Notes: generated by a model from the letters alone, not told the origin. A DNA stretch of 64,000 bases from Parietichytrium sp. I65-24A (GCA_012862575.1 BLSF01000039.1:249695-313694), one strand, 5' to 3'. Positions 53,955 to 64,000 are shown, counted from the stretch's first letter. A program made the numbers and translations.

Positions 53955-55065
53955 CTAGAGAGTGAAGCAATGCACTGCAACGTGGTGATAGGTTGACCCA
54001 GGTCGAAGAATCGGGTCAGGAAACCCATCGTCCAAATGATTTACTGCGTCCGGCCAATTCTGTGTTTCCAAGCACACAGCGTGGTGCTTATCGTATGAGA
54101 CGAGCTCAGCTCTGTCCGGGCCGGGCTTGCAGCTTTGCCACATCGGGTCGTTCGAGTTGATGAAGTTTCCGGTGTAAACTTGAATCCCCGGCTGGTTCGT
54201 GAAAACGTCCATCTTTATTCCCCCGTGCTTCCACAACGACGCCGCGTAGCCGAGTCTGTTACCAGCCCAATCCAGCCCAGGCGGCAAGGGAGGTAAAGTT
54301 GTCGAATTTGGGTTCCATCCCAGGCGACGAACCTACGACGAAGTTGTGATCGAGCGGAAGCTCGGGCAGACTGGATCCCAGAGCTCTTGGCTCCGAGAAA
54401 AAGTCCAGAGCTGAGCCTATTGCGTCTTCCACCTCGCCCGTGATAATCATCTCTGCGTCCACGGGCGTGTACTTGGTCGCGTTGAGATGGAGCACATGGT
54501 CCAGAACCGAGCCAGAGTGATGTCCACCAAGATTCCAATACGCATGATTGCACAAATTAACCACGGTTGGACAGTCTGGCGCCTCGGCCCGGAACTCCAT
54601 CCCTAGCTCCAACTTGCTGGTCACCGTATACTGCACGCTCACCGGCAGAGTTCCTGGATATCCTGCCTCCATATCCGGCGAAACGTAGGTGAGCGTGGCG
54701 CTGGCCATGTTCTCCTCGCATTCCATCTTTTCCAACGTGAACTCTTTGCCGAAGAGCCCGCTGTCGCCGCCGTGCAGATGATGCTTTCCCGCGTTGTTCT
54801 TTTCGAGCTCAAACGACTTGCCATCAATCTCCATGCGGGCATTCGCCACGCGATTCGCGCACCTTCCCACCACAGTCCCGAAGTTGGCTTTCCTGGCCAT
54901 CTTTGCGTCCGCTGCCGCATATCTCGACGCGCTGTCGTACCCGAGGACAACGTCAACGCCGTCAACTTGCACGTTCATCAACGCGCATCCTGTCTTGCAC
55001 ACGCGTACTTTCAGCTTGCCCGCGCCAAGCTCCACCACGTCCTTCTCCACTTTGCAGTACGCCAT
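53955..55065 (-). pseudogene. galactose mutarotase (aldose 1-epimerase), apparent frameshift
   Basis: Aldose 1-epimerase, which interconverts alpha and beta forms of galactose or glucose. Family blocks run in order: TVVGRCANRVANA, GKHHLHGGDSGLFGK, the catalytic NLCNHAYWNLGG, LDHNF, TNQPGIQVYTGNF and CLETQNWPDAVNH; both histidines and the final Glu are present. The first part (55065 to about 54290) and the last part (about 54287 to 53955) are in different frames: the first runs into a stop at 54259, while the second starts in an overlap around TTGCCGCCTGGG. No GT-AG intron of suitable length restores the frame in the overlap. It is a recent frameshift, an assembly error, or an unusual splice; the break lies in a variable loop, and everything else is intact. 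Confidence 0.8.
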
Positions 55066-55413
55066 CTTTGGTCTTTGATCTCCCCCTCTTCCCGCACAGT
55101 GATCCTCGCGCTTTCTGCCCTGCTCCAGCTGTATAGGCGGTCCGCGGCGAGCCTCTTCGCGACCAGGCCGACGCAAAACGGCTTGATATTCTGGCCGAGA
55201 AGTCGCGACCGAGTTCGCAAGCTTGGAAAGTGGTGTCTAGTTTGGTCAAGCATAACCAGGAGTGGGGAAGTGGGGAAGTGGGGAAGTGGTCAAGTTGGGA
55301 GCTGGCGAGGTTGTCATGCGTTATTGTTGGAGCGCACAGTCAGGTCGCAGGCATTTTGCTTAGAGCGTGCAGCTCGTGCAGTTAGAGTCGTACGTCCCGG
55401 TCAAGTTGGCGCT
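55066..55413. promoter_or_regulatory. divergent promoter between mutarotase and AspH-like genes
   Basis: About 350 bases between two divergent ATGs, so both promoters must lie here. A repeat of AGTGGGGA units (three to four copies at about 55261-55290) sits in its right half. Confidence 0.5.
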
Positions 55414-56193
55414 ATGGCGACCATCGTGCGAAGCGGCATGGTGCGCGTGAAAGGCCATAGTCGAGCTGCGCCATCTTTGTTCCAACTTCCTGGGCTTACA
55501 TCACGGCCGTGGTGGCTGTGCCAGGGGTCGAAGATGGCAGGGAACGTGCAAGCTGACGCTCAAATGGAGTACCCACAGGCAGGACAGCGCGCGATGGAGA
55601 AAGTGCGTGGATGGGCGACTGAATTAGAGGCCTCTGCGAGCGTGATTAGAAGCGAGTACGACAGCTTGGTGCGGGAAATGCCCAAGAGTGACTATGACAC
55701 AACTGGCGAGTCGAGCACGTTGCATTCAGGAACCTGGGAATGGCGCAGCTTGGTGATGAAAGGAAAATGGCAGCAGCAAACGGCGGACAAGTGTCCAGAG
55801 ACAGCGAAACTTCTCAAGGCGATGCCCGACCTCATGCTTGGTGTCCCGCTGAGCTATTGCTTCTTCTCCACGCTTTCACCTGGGGCGGAGATCAAGCCTC
55901 ACTATGGGGCGAGCAATCTTAGGCTTCGATGTCACTTGCCGCTGATTGTGCCTAAAGAAAGCAGGGATTCACCCGCTGCTGATCATTCTCTTTGTGGAAT
56001 CCGAGTCGCAGGCGAAACCAATGTGTGGCGCGAGGGCCAGGCAATGATTTTCGATGACGCATTCGAGCATGAAACGTGGAATCGGCACCGCGATCAGGAG
56101 AGGGTGGTGCTCCTCATAGACTTTTGGCATCCCGAGGTCAACGAGACGGAGCGAAAAGCTATCTGCGATATGTTTGCCGGGGCGCAGTCATGA
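55414..56193 (+). CDS. aspartyl/asparaginyl beta-hydroxylase-like dioxygenase
   Basis: A 259-residue Fe(II)/2-oxoglutarate enzyme of the AspH group. The Fe ligands appear as His near 163 (IKPHYGASNLRLR, with Gly where most such enzymes have Asp, as in AspH) and His near 218 (DDAFEHETWN); the Arg in ERVVLLIDFWHPEV binds 2-oxoglutarate. The block GTWEW and the hydrophobic CHLPLIVP are also family-like. No clear transmembrane segment, so it may be soluble. The frame continues upstream across the divergent mutarotase gene; the ATG after the spacer was chosen because the upstream part only mirrors the other strand. The target, a protein or small peptide, is not known. Confidence 0.9.
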   Translation: MATIVRSGMVRVKGHSRAAPSLFQLPGLTSRPWWLCQGSKMAGNVQADAQMEYPQAGQRAMEKVRGWATELEASASVIRSEYDSLVREMPKSDYDTTGESSTLHSGTWEWRSLVMKGKWQQQTADKCPETAKLLKAMPDLMLGVPLSYCFFSTLSPGAEIKPHYGASNLRLRCHLPLIVPKESRDSPAADHSLCGIRVAGETNVWREGQAMIFDDAFEHETWNRHRDQERVVLLIDFWHPEVNETERKAICDMFAGAQS

Positions 56194-56470
56194 TACGGCT
56201 GGTACAATCCTTCTCCACATTTTAATCAGAGCAAGCCTGACATGGCACTGTTCAGTGAAAAAAATACGTATACTATGTCTGTTCTCCACGTGTTTGTAAT
56301 TTCCTTCGGCTCACGGCCCCAAGCATCAGTAGTCAAACTCTGGTGCACGTTCATTCCCTTCCCTTCCCTTCTTCCCTTCTTTCCTTCTTCAAACGAAAAG
56401 ATCATCAGCTGCAGTACGCGTTGTTTCCACCTTTTTTTTTTTTTAAGAGAAGATCAAGCTCGTCAATCAA
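56194..56470. other. spacer, nothing recognised
   Basis: AT- and CT-rich, with a T11 run near 56430. Probable promoter of the EF-hand gene. Confidence 0.4.
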
Positions 56471-58075
56471 ATGATCCGTTTCTCTCTGCGAATCAATTGC
56501 ACGAATCTTCATTACCAGATCACTCGTTTTCCAATAACATTTACCAATCAACTATTCCTTGTCTTGTATCATTCCACTCCTCCTCCAAAAACATCTAGGG
56601 ATAATCTACCAATGCACGTAGGAAAGCACAAAGTGCGATGCACGAGAAGTACATTCGGGGTCCTATCGTTCACGCTAATCCCTGACGGGATGACGGGATC
56701 AAAAATCAACTATTGTGCGAGCACTTTGTGTGCGAGGACGTCTGCGCCGCAAAAAGAAAGAAAGAAAGGCGGAACGACAGACAACGGCGAAGCTACGATC
56801 GCAATGGAGGCTGGTCTGTTGCACTTTGCATTGAAGAAAGCATGCGCCAGCCAAGTTTCACGCTCGCCTGGACGGCCAAGTGCCACAAAGGGAAGCAGTT
56901 TGGGAAAGTCTCCGCGGAGATCCAGCGGTTTGGCGCCTGATGAGAGCAGCGATGCAGCATTTGACAAAGTTAGTGACATGAGGTATTGTTCAAGTAAATC
57001 TGGCTCCAGCGCGACAAGGTCTAAGAAGAGCTCTGGGATGGGAACAGTGGAGTCTGGTGACGAGGTCAGCAACGAAATGGATCGAGATGGAAATGAAGGC
57101 CGTGGAAGAGGGACTGTATGGAGTCTCAAGACGCGGCCTCTGGTGCGTGGTGCGGAAGGAGTGTGCGAGAGACGCAGGCAAATGTTCGAGGAAGTGCACA
57201 GGTTGGAGGACGAGCTGGCATGCTTTTCGAAAAGAAAGAGGAGGTACAACAAAGTGAGAGCGGAGGTGGTGAGCGGTCGGCGTAATGAGGCTGGTAAAGG
57301 TCTGGCGAAGAAAGCAATTTTTCACAGCATTGACAAACAAGAGCTGTGGAACGAAGGCGGATGGTTGTACAACCATGGCAAAGTAAAGCACAGACAGGAG
57401 AAAAGAGAACAATTTACTCATATGAAGAAATGGTTTGGCTACTTGGACGCCGACGGGAGCGGTGGAGTCGGAGCTGACGACCTTCTGTACCCCTTGGTGT
57501 CTCTTGGGCTCGCCGAGACACGTGACGACGTGGCTAAATTATTAAACGTGGTGACTGGCGGAGTTGCGCAGGAACTGTCCTTTGATGATTTCGTGGGGAT
57601 CCTTCGGACCCGGACAAGGAAGAGCAATGTGGACAATCGTGGCATATACGGAAATGAAAGCAATAAGACACGGGCGTACCTAGAGCGGGAGATTGCAAAG
57701 GACAAACTTGCCAATCTCTTTCAAAACATATGGAGCGGAAGGTTGGGAAATAAAGAGCTCTCTTTTCCAGTGCTCATGACGGCACATCGCCGAAGGATGC
57801 TCTTCAATGCAAATTGCGCGCCAATTGGGACCCGCGAGCAGCTCGAGGGATACGCTGTTTTGGAGAGTCTGTTAAAATTGCAGGAGAAGGAAGTTGCCGA
57901 AACCCAGGCTGACGCGCAAAACTCGAAAAGTGTTCGCAGGCGCCGGAAGAAAGGTGTTCCCATGTTGGAAAGAGGAAGGCAGTTCAAACTTCGATCCAAA
58001 CCAGTCGACCGCCCTCGCCGGCCAAGTGCCCCCGGTTCAAATGGAGCAGCGCTTCCAGTTTTCAACGGGTTCTAG
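56471..58075 (+). CDS. EF-hand protein
   Basis: Up to 534 residues. One canonical EF-hand loop (DADGSGGVGADD, flanked by helices MKKWFGYL and LLYPLVSLGL) indicates Ca2+ binding; a second, degenerate EF-like unit (GGVAQELSFDDFVGIL) may pair with it. The N-terminal third is Ser/Lys/Arg-rich and disordered; the end is basic (KSVRRRRKKG). The start is uncertain: the frame is open from 56471, with further ATGs at 56612, 56690 and 56804. The last (GCAATGG) has the best context and begins where codon texture improves, giving 423 residues. The function is unknown; a Ca2+ sensor or cytoskeletal component is the likely class. Confidence 0.75.
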   Translation: MIRFSLRINCTNLHYQITRFPITFTNQLFLVLYHSTPPPKTSRDNLPMHVGKHKVRCTRSTFGVLSFTLIPDGMTGSKINYCASTLCARTSAPQKERKKGGTTDNGEATIAMEAGLLHFALKKACASQVSRSPGRPSATKGSSLGKSPRRSSGLAPDESSDAAFDKVSDMRYCSSKSGSSATRSKKSSGMGTVESGDEVSNEMDRDGNEGRGRGTVWSLKTRPLVRGAEGVCERRRQMFEEVHRLEDELACFSKRKRRYNKVRAEVVSGRRNEAGKGLAKKAIFHSIDKQELWNEGGWLYNHGKVKHRQEKREQFTHMKKWFGYLDADGSGGVGADDLLYPLVSLGLAETRDDVAKLLNVVTGGVAQELSFDDFVGILRTRTRKSNVDNRGIYGNESNKTRAYLEREIAKDKLANLFQNIWSGRLGNKELSFPVLMTAHRRRMLFNANCAPIGTREQLEGYAVLESLLKLQEKEVAETQADAQNSKSVRRRRKKGVPMLERGRQFKLRSKPVDRPRRPSAPGSNGAALPVFNGF

Positions 58076-58409
58076 GCTTTTTGCCTTCATAGCCTTGGCA
58101 GGGGTGCTGCCTTACAGACAATATATTTCTCGTCAATGTCTCTCAAGTGTGTTTTCGGCTCTCGTTCTTCCATCCACGCTGTATTTTCTCGGGCTTGCAA
58201 ATGATCAAAGTAGACGATCCGTGGTGCGAGCTACCTTCATGATCTCGTAATGCTTTGAAGACGAAGTGAGAAATTTCGAGTGTTATAAATCCATATTGTC
58301 GATATGCTACAAAAGTCTATTATAGAGATCAATCCTGGCTCTCTTCATGAACAAAGAGAGAGAAGCCATTGTAAATTTCCTGTTTCCTAAAAAAAGCATT
58401 GTTCAGCGG
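58076..58409. other. convergent spacer, nothing recognised
   Basis: About 330 bases between the stops of the EF-hand gene (+) and the cyclase gene (-). Confidence 0.5.
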
Positions 58410-61400
58410 TTAACAGGATGATATGTGACATGGGCGAGGCGGGAGCGGTGGAGGCGTACCCGCTTTTGATCGCCTCTCAGATAAAAGTTTTTGAGACGGC
58501 ACGGGAGCATCCTCTTCGCAAACATCTTCATCGAGAGGCGGTGGTGGCGGTAGGGGCAATGGCGAACTTGGCCCAACGATAACAATATCATCGTCATCGA
58601 GATCAGCGAATTCGCTCAGATCAACATCGCACTCTGGAACGCTTGCTCGTATCCGAAATTTGGACCGATCCTTGTTAGAAGCGTTGACCGGTGACGGAAC
58701 GCAATTCTCGCTCTCGATTGCGAATTTCATCTTGTATTGCCAATCCTCCAATGCCTCGATACTTTGCACCCCGGGGCTCATGTAAAAAGGGCGAGGGGAA
58801 TCCGAATTGTCGACGAATGTATTGTGTTTTTGCCACCTGTGAACGTCCAGGCGCAGGATATAGGGCTTACTTTCCGAAGCGTCGTGCTCGACATTGACAG
58901 AGGCATTGGTAAAGTACCAAACTCCAGTTTTCTTAGCCTTGCCTTCATCCATGAAAAATTCAATCTTGTCTACATACAAGGTCGCAAACCGCTTCTTCCA
59001 TACCTTTCCTAGACTCAGCAGCCGCCGGCCCACAGAGGCAGCACTGCTACCGCTTCCGGAGATTGGAGCTGCGCTTCCATTTTTTCGTACATAGACAAAA
59101 CCTTCTTTGAGGGGGCTTGACCGGCTGAGCTTGTGATACGCTTTGCGGAGGAAGCTACGTCTGATCTGCTCTTCATGATTCTCCTTCGAGTCAGCGAGCT
59201 TTCTCAAAATTTCAACCCGCTGTGGCTCAAGGATGCGCAAACGAAGAAAATTAGGGAGCAGCCAGTGCATAAATCCATACCAGCAAGTTTGAGCAAGGGC
59301 GTCTTCCCCAACACGCTCCTTCTTTAAGATTCCGTGACTTTCCAAGGTGGCAAAATCAGACTCCAGTTTGTCCATAGAGTGCGCCCCATCGAGAAGCACC
59401 ACTGTGCCCAAGACCGTGGCGCGGTGGAACGCTGGGGCATTGAGCTCACTGTCAAGAGTGACGGCTAAACTAGCCACCTTGAGAATGAGCTGCTGCTGCA
59501 GAGTGTAGTCATTCACCATGGCACCCAGCACGCAACAAAGCGATAGTGGAGGCTGCATTTGCAATGATGCAATTAGGCACGAACTGTTATACTCTCGAGA
59601 GGAACCGCTCCCAAAAATATCCTCAAAGTGCAAGAAGCGCTCTAGCTTTTCGGCAAGGACCTTTTCAAGCTTTCGAACGTTAACTTGCTCAGCGAGAAGT
59701 TGGACCACGCTGCCATGGTCGCCGCCAAACACCCCAAGAGTCTGACGCTTAGATCTGGCAGCGAGGGGCTGTTGGTCAGAGATGGACGACATATCAGAGC
59801 TTTGTTTGGAGCGAAGTTTAGGCGCCTTCGAATCGGTTTTCGACACGGGATCTAGCGCCAGCGCCAGAGGCATAGCCTTGGAGGACTTTACCGAGTCCAA
59901 TGCAGAGAGCTGTGCCGCACCCATCTTCTTGCGGAGAGATGTCAAGTAATCGGTGAGGGACTCTACCGGGGAGTGCCAATAACAAACTTTGAGGTCAGAG
60001 TCCACACGGATGTAGCCTGCGCGGGAGAGTTCTTCAACAATTTCCTGTGCAAAAAGAGGATTGCCCAACGAAGTTAGCGCGATTAGATCCACCAACTCGT
60101 TTGGCACAGTCAATACATCAAGGTAGCATCGCAGCAAAGTTGCGAGTTGAGCAAAGGTCAACGGTCTCAAGGACTCGCAGTTCACTTTGGGTCGCAGGGA
60201 AGCCAGAGCATTGCGAACGTACGAAAAGCCGGATGCCTCCTTTCCGAGTGGCTTGAGGGCCATCACAAGATAAACTCCAGGCGGGTTCTCCTGAGCCATA
60301 TATTCTACGACTGTCCACGACTGCGGGTCCATGTACATGGCATCATCTACAAGGCAAATCACGAAGGGATCCTGTATCCGCTTGCTCTCGCATGAGCACA
60401 TGCCTTGAAAGATAGCCACGATGAGCCCTGCGATCGCCCAGTCGTCGGACCCGTCTTCCGCGACAGGTCTCGCGGTAGGGGAGGGCGGAAATACAATGTT
60501 TTGAAAGATTCCGTTGAGCAAGAACGAGCTCTCCACGAGCTTGCTGCCGGAACAGCCAAGCCAATTAATTACCGTGGCCAGCCGATTTTGCTCTGGTACA
60601 GATTCTAAGCTCTGCTCGATCAGGTCTGCCCACACCGAAAACTTGCGCTGCAAGCTGCCCTTTTCGAAAGGGTTACCAGCTGAAGTGAGGAGAATTGCAT
60701 TCGGTCGTTTGGAGTTGCTTCGCCAAATGAGAGCGAGCAGATGGGTCTTTCCACTCCCAACACCTGCTTCCACAATAGTCACAGCATTGGGCGACATTCG
60801 GTTTGGGATGCGCTCTGCCATAGCGTGTGGTGAGTCGGTCTCAATTGCACCGGTGTGAATGAGACGCAGTCTGAAAGTCCGAAAGTTATCCACGATGCGG
60901 GTACCGTAGCGAGACACCTGATGCTGCCATTCCTGCTGCCAATTTGTATCGGAAGTTCCAACCGACTTTTTCCCAGAATCCGCCACTGCGACGGAGAACC
61001 GTGTTGCCGCGCTCAAGCGACCACTGGAGGAGGGCGAAAACACCTTGATAAGCTTCACTTTGCCTTTCACCCTAATTTCGCGCTCCTTCCGGGAGAACTG
61101 AACCTCATTCCGCACCAGGCGTCTGGTTTTCTCATCGGTCAGCACGCGGGACTTTTTGTTTTCTTTGGCACTCTGCATCAGACGAGCTGCCAAATTCACG
61201 GCATCGCCAATGACAGTGAGCTCCTTGCGGCCACCAGCATGGCCTACAATCCCGCAGAAACAGACGTCCGTGGTAATCCCGATGCTCGCTTCAAGCTGCA
61301 GCTCGCCCTTGAGCATGCTCACAATTCTCAATGCAGACAATACGGCTCGAGTGGCATCATTTTCGTGCGCATGCGGAGCTAAACCAAATACCCCAATGCA

Positions 61401-62668
61401 GGTGATGCCCTTTTCGTCGACATTGAGTTTGTTAATGCCCCCCTCATAGTCGTATATCGCAGTCTGGACACAGAGCACAGCGTCGTTTAGCAAGTCCGCG
61501 TTCTTGGTTCGCTTCGGGCCCTCGAAATCGTCCAACCGGAAGCCAAGGTGGATGAATAAGACGCTGACGTGCCTCATCTCACTAATCCAATCTTTACTTG
61601 CGTCATTTGAAGCCTGCTGGTCGGCAAAGTATTTTACGATGGTATCTGGTAGGAAAAGCCGCGACCTGAACTCCTCGGAGAAGAACGACAATACTGCGTC
61701 TTTCTCTCCGAGAACATCGGTTTCCGCGTTGAGCATGGTGCGGTTTTTCTTCTTAATGAATCCTTTCTGCTTAACAATGGCCCAAAACCCATCTTTAATC
61801 TCCTTTCCTTCGAAGTGCTTGTTAAGTGACACCATCACGTCATCGGAGCAGATGATTTTGGAGTCGTGCGAGGCAAGTTTCTCGGCTTCAAACGCCTCGT
61901 TCACGGCCGACCCTACGATGATGTACTCTCTGTGGCGATAGGTGGTGCTCCCGGCGAGGTGCAAAATTGTCATTGGGCCAGCCCCAATGCCAATCTTGAA
62001 GCTCCACTGAAGTTCATCGGAGACCTTAATTGCCGGTAGTGTCTCCTGAATGTCTGTGGCACATTGAGCTGCGCGCAAAATAGCATCGCCAACAGAGGGG
62101 ATAGTACTGTCCACGGGCCAGATTGCAATGATAGCGTCGCCCGCAAACTTGATGATGTCACCGCCTGCCTTTTGAACCAATCTAACAACTTGAGAAAAGC
62201 ATGCGTTGAGAAGGAATGCAACGCGTTCAGGGCCACTAAGAGCACACAAAAACAGGCCAGGTTAGCGCATCACATCGACGTAAGCAAAAAAGAGAATTGA
62301 CCAATCAGTCACAATAAAACTCACCGCTTGTCATCCGCGCAAAGTTGGTCAGAGAGCGCAGAGAAGTTTGCGATATCAATGAACATGCAGCACCCATCCA
62401 GCTCTTGAGCGTAGGTCATCCACCGTCCCTGCGCATCCGCTTCCATGCTGCGTCTTTTATCCAGCGTCGCCGGTAGAAAGCAGGCCACCATCGACTCCGT
62501 CTTTGTCTGCACTTGCTGCAGCCCTGGCGCTCCCAGTGTGAACGTGGCACTTCTCTTGTGCCCTCTCCTGTTCGAACTTCGCTTCACGGGGCCCTCCTCC
62601 GTGAGTCCCATGGCCAAGTCCTGGCCCACATCCAGGCTGCCAAATCTCCTGTGCAACTTGCGCGACAT
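58410..62668 (-). CDS. soluble-type adenylyl cyclase with P-loop and PH domains (two exons)
   Basis: A 1389-residue protein from exons 62668-62325 and 62235-58410; the splice joins DDKR to GPERV in frame. It resembles animal sAC (ADCY10) and makes cAMP. C1 (about residues 95-290) has both metal-binding Asp (MFIDIANFSAL, Asp98; KFAGDA, Asp148). C2 (about 338-480) has the adenine-site Lys (NVDEKGITC, Lys390; human Lys334) and CGIVGHAGGRKELTVIGDAVNLAARL. An ATPase-like region follows (Walker A AGVGSGKT, about 605-612; Walker-B-like FVICLVDDAMYMD). After a helical stretch comes a PH-like domain (about 1158-1290, GKVWKKRFATLYVDKIEFF, DWQYKMKFAI) and a Pro-rich tail (PLPLPPPPPL, PPPLPPRP). Animal sAC lacks PH and Pro-rich parts. 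The first in-frame ATG was taken as start; GTG lies upstream. Confidence 0.92.
62236..62324 (-). other. spliceosomal intron (89 bases) in the cyclase gene
   Basis: The donor is GCG|GTGAG and the acceptor CTCTTAG|TGG after a T-rich stretch (TTTTTGTGTGC). The in-frame TGA at the donor is removed and the sAC match becomes continuous. It is the only clear intron in a protein gene of the window. Confidence 0.9.
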
Positions 62669-62940
62669 TGGACCCAAGCAATTCTGCGGCCAACACCGTC
62701 CTCGCAGCCAGTGCGCGGACACAGACCCACCTCCGAACTCTTGGGACTCGAAGACTTACGCCAAGTCCCGCTCCCTGCGACAACGAGCGAACGAGTGATC
62801 AGCCGAGTGAGCCAATGAGTGAGTGAGCAGTAATTGCACGCGAGTACAGATACCACCGTGCGCCGTATGCGAAAGTGTCCTCACAAACAGTACGCGCGCG
62901 GACTTGCTCCTCGCCAATACATATGCGAGTACTTGTCACA

Positions 62941-62978
62941 ATGAATGAATGCATGAATGCATGAATGCATGAATGCAG
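62941..62978. repeat. ATGAATGC tandem repeat
   Basis: Four to five 8-base units in non-coding DNA, similar in type to the GAAT-rich repeat near 44100. Confidence 0.85.
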
Positions 62979-63192
62979 GAAGCGCCCCACTCCTAACGGC
63001 AGATAGCGCCCAACGGTAGCACCGGATATAGGAAGCAAGTGAATAAACCTAAACTTTGCTGGCTGACGATGTTTCCAACTAAGTTATTTCCAACTTGCCA
63101 AAAAGAGAGAAAGAAGGAAAGAAAAGGAGTTTTTGTTAGCATATCACTCAGTGACGGTGGCACTGGCACTCGGAGGGTCACTCTCACATACC

Positions 63193-63210
63193 GAGTACTG
63201 AGTACTGAGT
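63193..63210. repeat. direct/inverted AGTACT element
   Basis: GAGTACTGAGTACTGAGT: two AGTACT hexamers, each self-complementary, about 530 bases upstream of the cyclase start. Confidence 0.7.
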
Positions 63211-64000
63211 GTTACCCTCATACTGGACATCACTGGACGAAAAGACAACTCATCAGACTGGCAAGTGATAACTGTACTTGTTGTACTCGTGCTAGTTTCC
63301 GCTTTCCTCTCTTCCCGAACTCTAGCCACTCTAGCCTCTACTCCTTGCTCCACTTTCTGGAGAGTGGTAGGCGTATCGATGCTAAAAACGATAATCAGAG
63401 CGATAATCAGAACTTGAAGTCAGTACGAGTAGTGGTACTGAGTGACTGACTCCTGATAGTTCTAATTTCCGACTCGTGATTCACGATTCACGATTCCCGA
63501 TTGCTAAGAAGCGAATGAACGGGAGATATTTTCTTTCTTTCTCTCTTTCTTTATCTAGTCTAGAGTATTTTAACAGGATCATGATTGATTCTGTGAACGT
63601 GTTGAGCTGGTGAAAGTGCGATGCAAACCGCTTGCGTTTCATGCCGAGGAGAGAGAAATGCGATTGAAAGTTCGTAGTTCAGAACAGATGCAGAATAAGT
63701 TTCCTCACAGCGAAAGAATGAATGTTGGGACGTTAGGCGATTTACACTTCAGCCCTAACCGGCTAACTAGAGTCCGGTAAACCAGTCGGAAAGGAAAGAG
63801 TGGGAAGTTTTGGGCCGGGTAAGAGTGACTTATGGTTTACTATACAAAAAGTCATTCATGCATTCGAGTTGATTGTTTGATGATGATGAGGCGAGTTGAC
63901 GAGAAGTAGAGAAGATCAAAAAGTAAATCAAAATAACGAACCAAGAGTAAGACTTACTCGCAGTCACTATCAAGTGGTCACAATAAACTTTACGTTTGAG

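Larger units (their letters stand above)
62669..64000. other. right-end spacer with microsatellites
   Basis: The upstream region of the cyclase gene and beyond. ATGAATGC-unit repeats are at about 62941-62978, and a GAGTACTGAGTACTGAGT element is at 63193-63210. No supported gene to the window edge. Confidence 0.55.

Noticed and set aside
54255-54340. Intron as an explanation for the mutarotase frame break
   Set aside because: Candidate GT-AG pairs here give lengths (81, 77, 74) that do not restore the downstream frame.
54772-55413. Upstream extension of the AspH-like frame
   Set aside because: It runs antisense through the mutarotase coding region and has no domain; the ATG at 55414 yields the whole enzyme.

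Overview
The window is nuclear DNA from a unicellular, intron-poor eukaryote. Evidence: long uninterrupted reading frames for eukaryote-only families (DCN1-like neddylation factor, mitochondrial SCO1, soluble-type adenylyl cyclase, TmcB-like sensor); tRNA genes with introns and no encoded CCA; ATG contexts that are often of eukaryotic type; and one clear GT-AG spliceosomal intron (62236-62324). A secreted FG-GAP-like protein with a 'SPT/APT' stalk, many signalling proteins, about one gene per 3.5 kb and AT-richer, microsatellite-laden spacers are most like a stramenopile, for example a labyrinthulomycete (thraustochytrid). That placement is inference; an intron-poor red alga is not excluded. 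No virus-like element or transposase was seen.

Layout. 1-8.5 kb: a coiled-coil/poly-Ser protein (+) converging on a propeller-C2-coiled-coil protein (-). 8.5-12.8 kb: no convincing gene. 12.8-20 kb: a giant TmcB-like PAS membrane sensor (+) converging on a hybrid histidine kinase with an ethylene-receptor-type membrane domain (-). 20-23.4 kb: empty. 23.4-26.5 kb: a tandem duplication of a YwqG/DUF1963-like gene, second copy broken. 27-29.1 kb: SCO1 (-) and a membrane-anchored methyltransferase (+), divergent. 29.4-31.6 kb: five intron-containing tRNA-Tyr genes. 31.6-37.4 kb: gene-poor, with one possible 42-residue small ORF. 37.4-41.1 kb: a low-complexity protein with an unknown folded core, and a 7-helix membrane protein. 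41.4-43.4 kb: a receptor with a propeller ectodomain and a TIR-like cytosolic domain. 46-47.7 kb: DCN1-like and a small acidic protein. 47.9-52.2 kb: a two-domain sulfotransferase-like Golgi-type protein and a PlsC acyltransferase. 54-56.2 kb: galactose mutarotase (frameshifted) divergent from an AspH-like hydroxylase. 56.5-58.1 kb: an EF-hand protein. 58.4-62.7 kb: a soluble-type adenylyl cyclase with P-loop and PH domains.

The content is dominated by environmental sensing: hybrid kinase, PAS/TmcB sensor, 7-helix protein, TIR-like receptor and cAMP synthesis lie within about 50 kb. The TIR-like receptor, the ethylene-type kinase, the PH-tailed cyclase and the possibly co-transcribed tRNA-Tyr trio are the most notable items. 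A recurring AGTACT-based palindrome is scattered through the spacers and was not noticed in any coding region.
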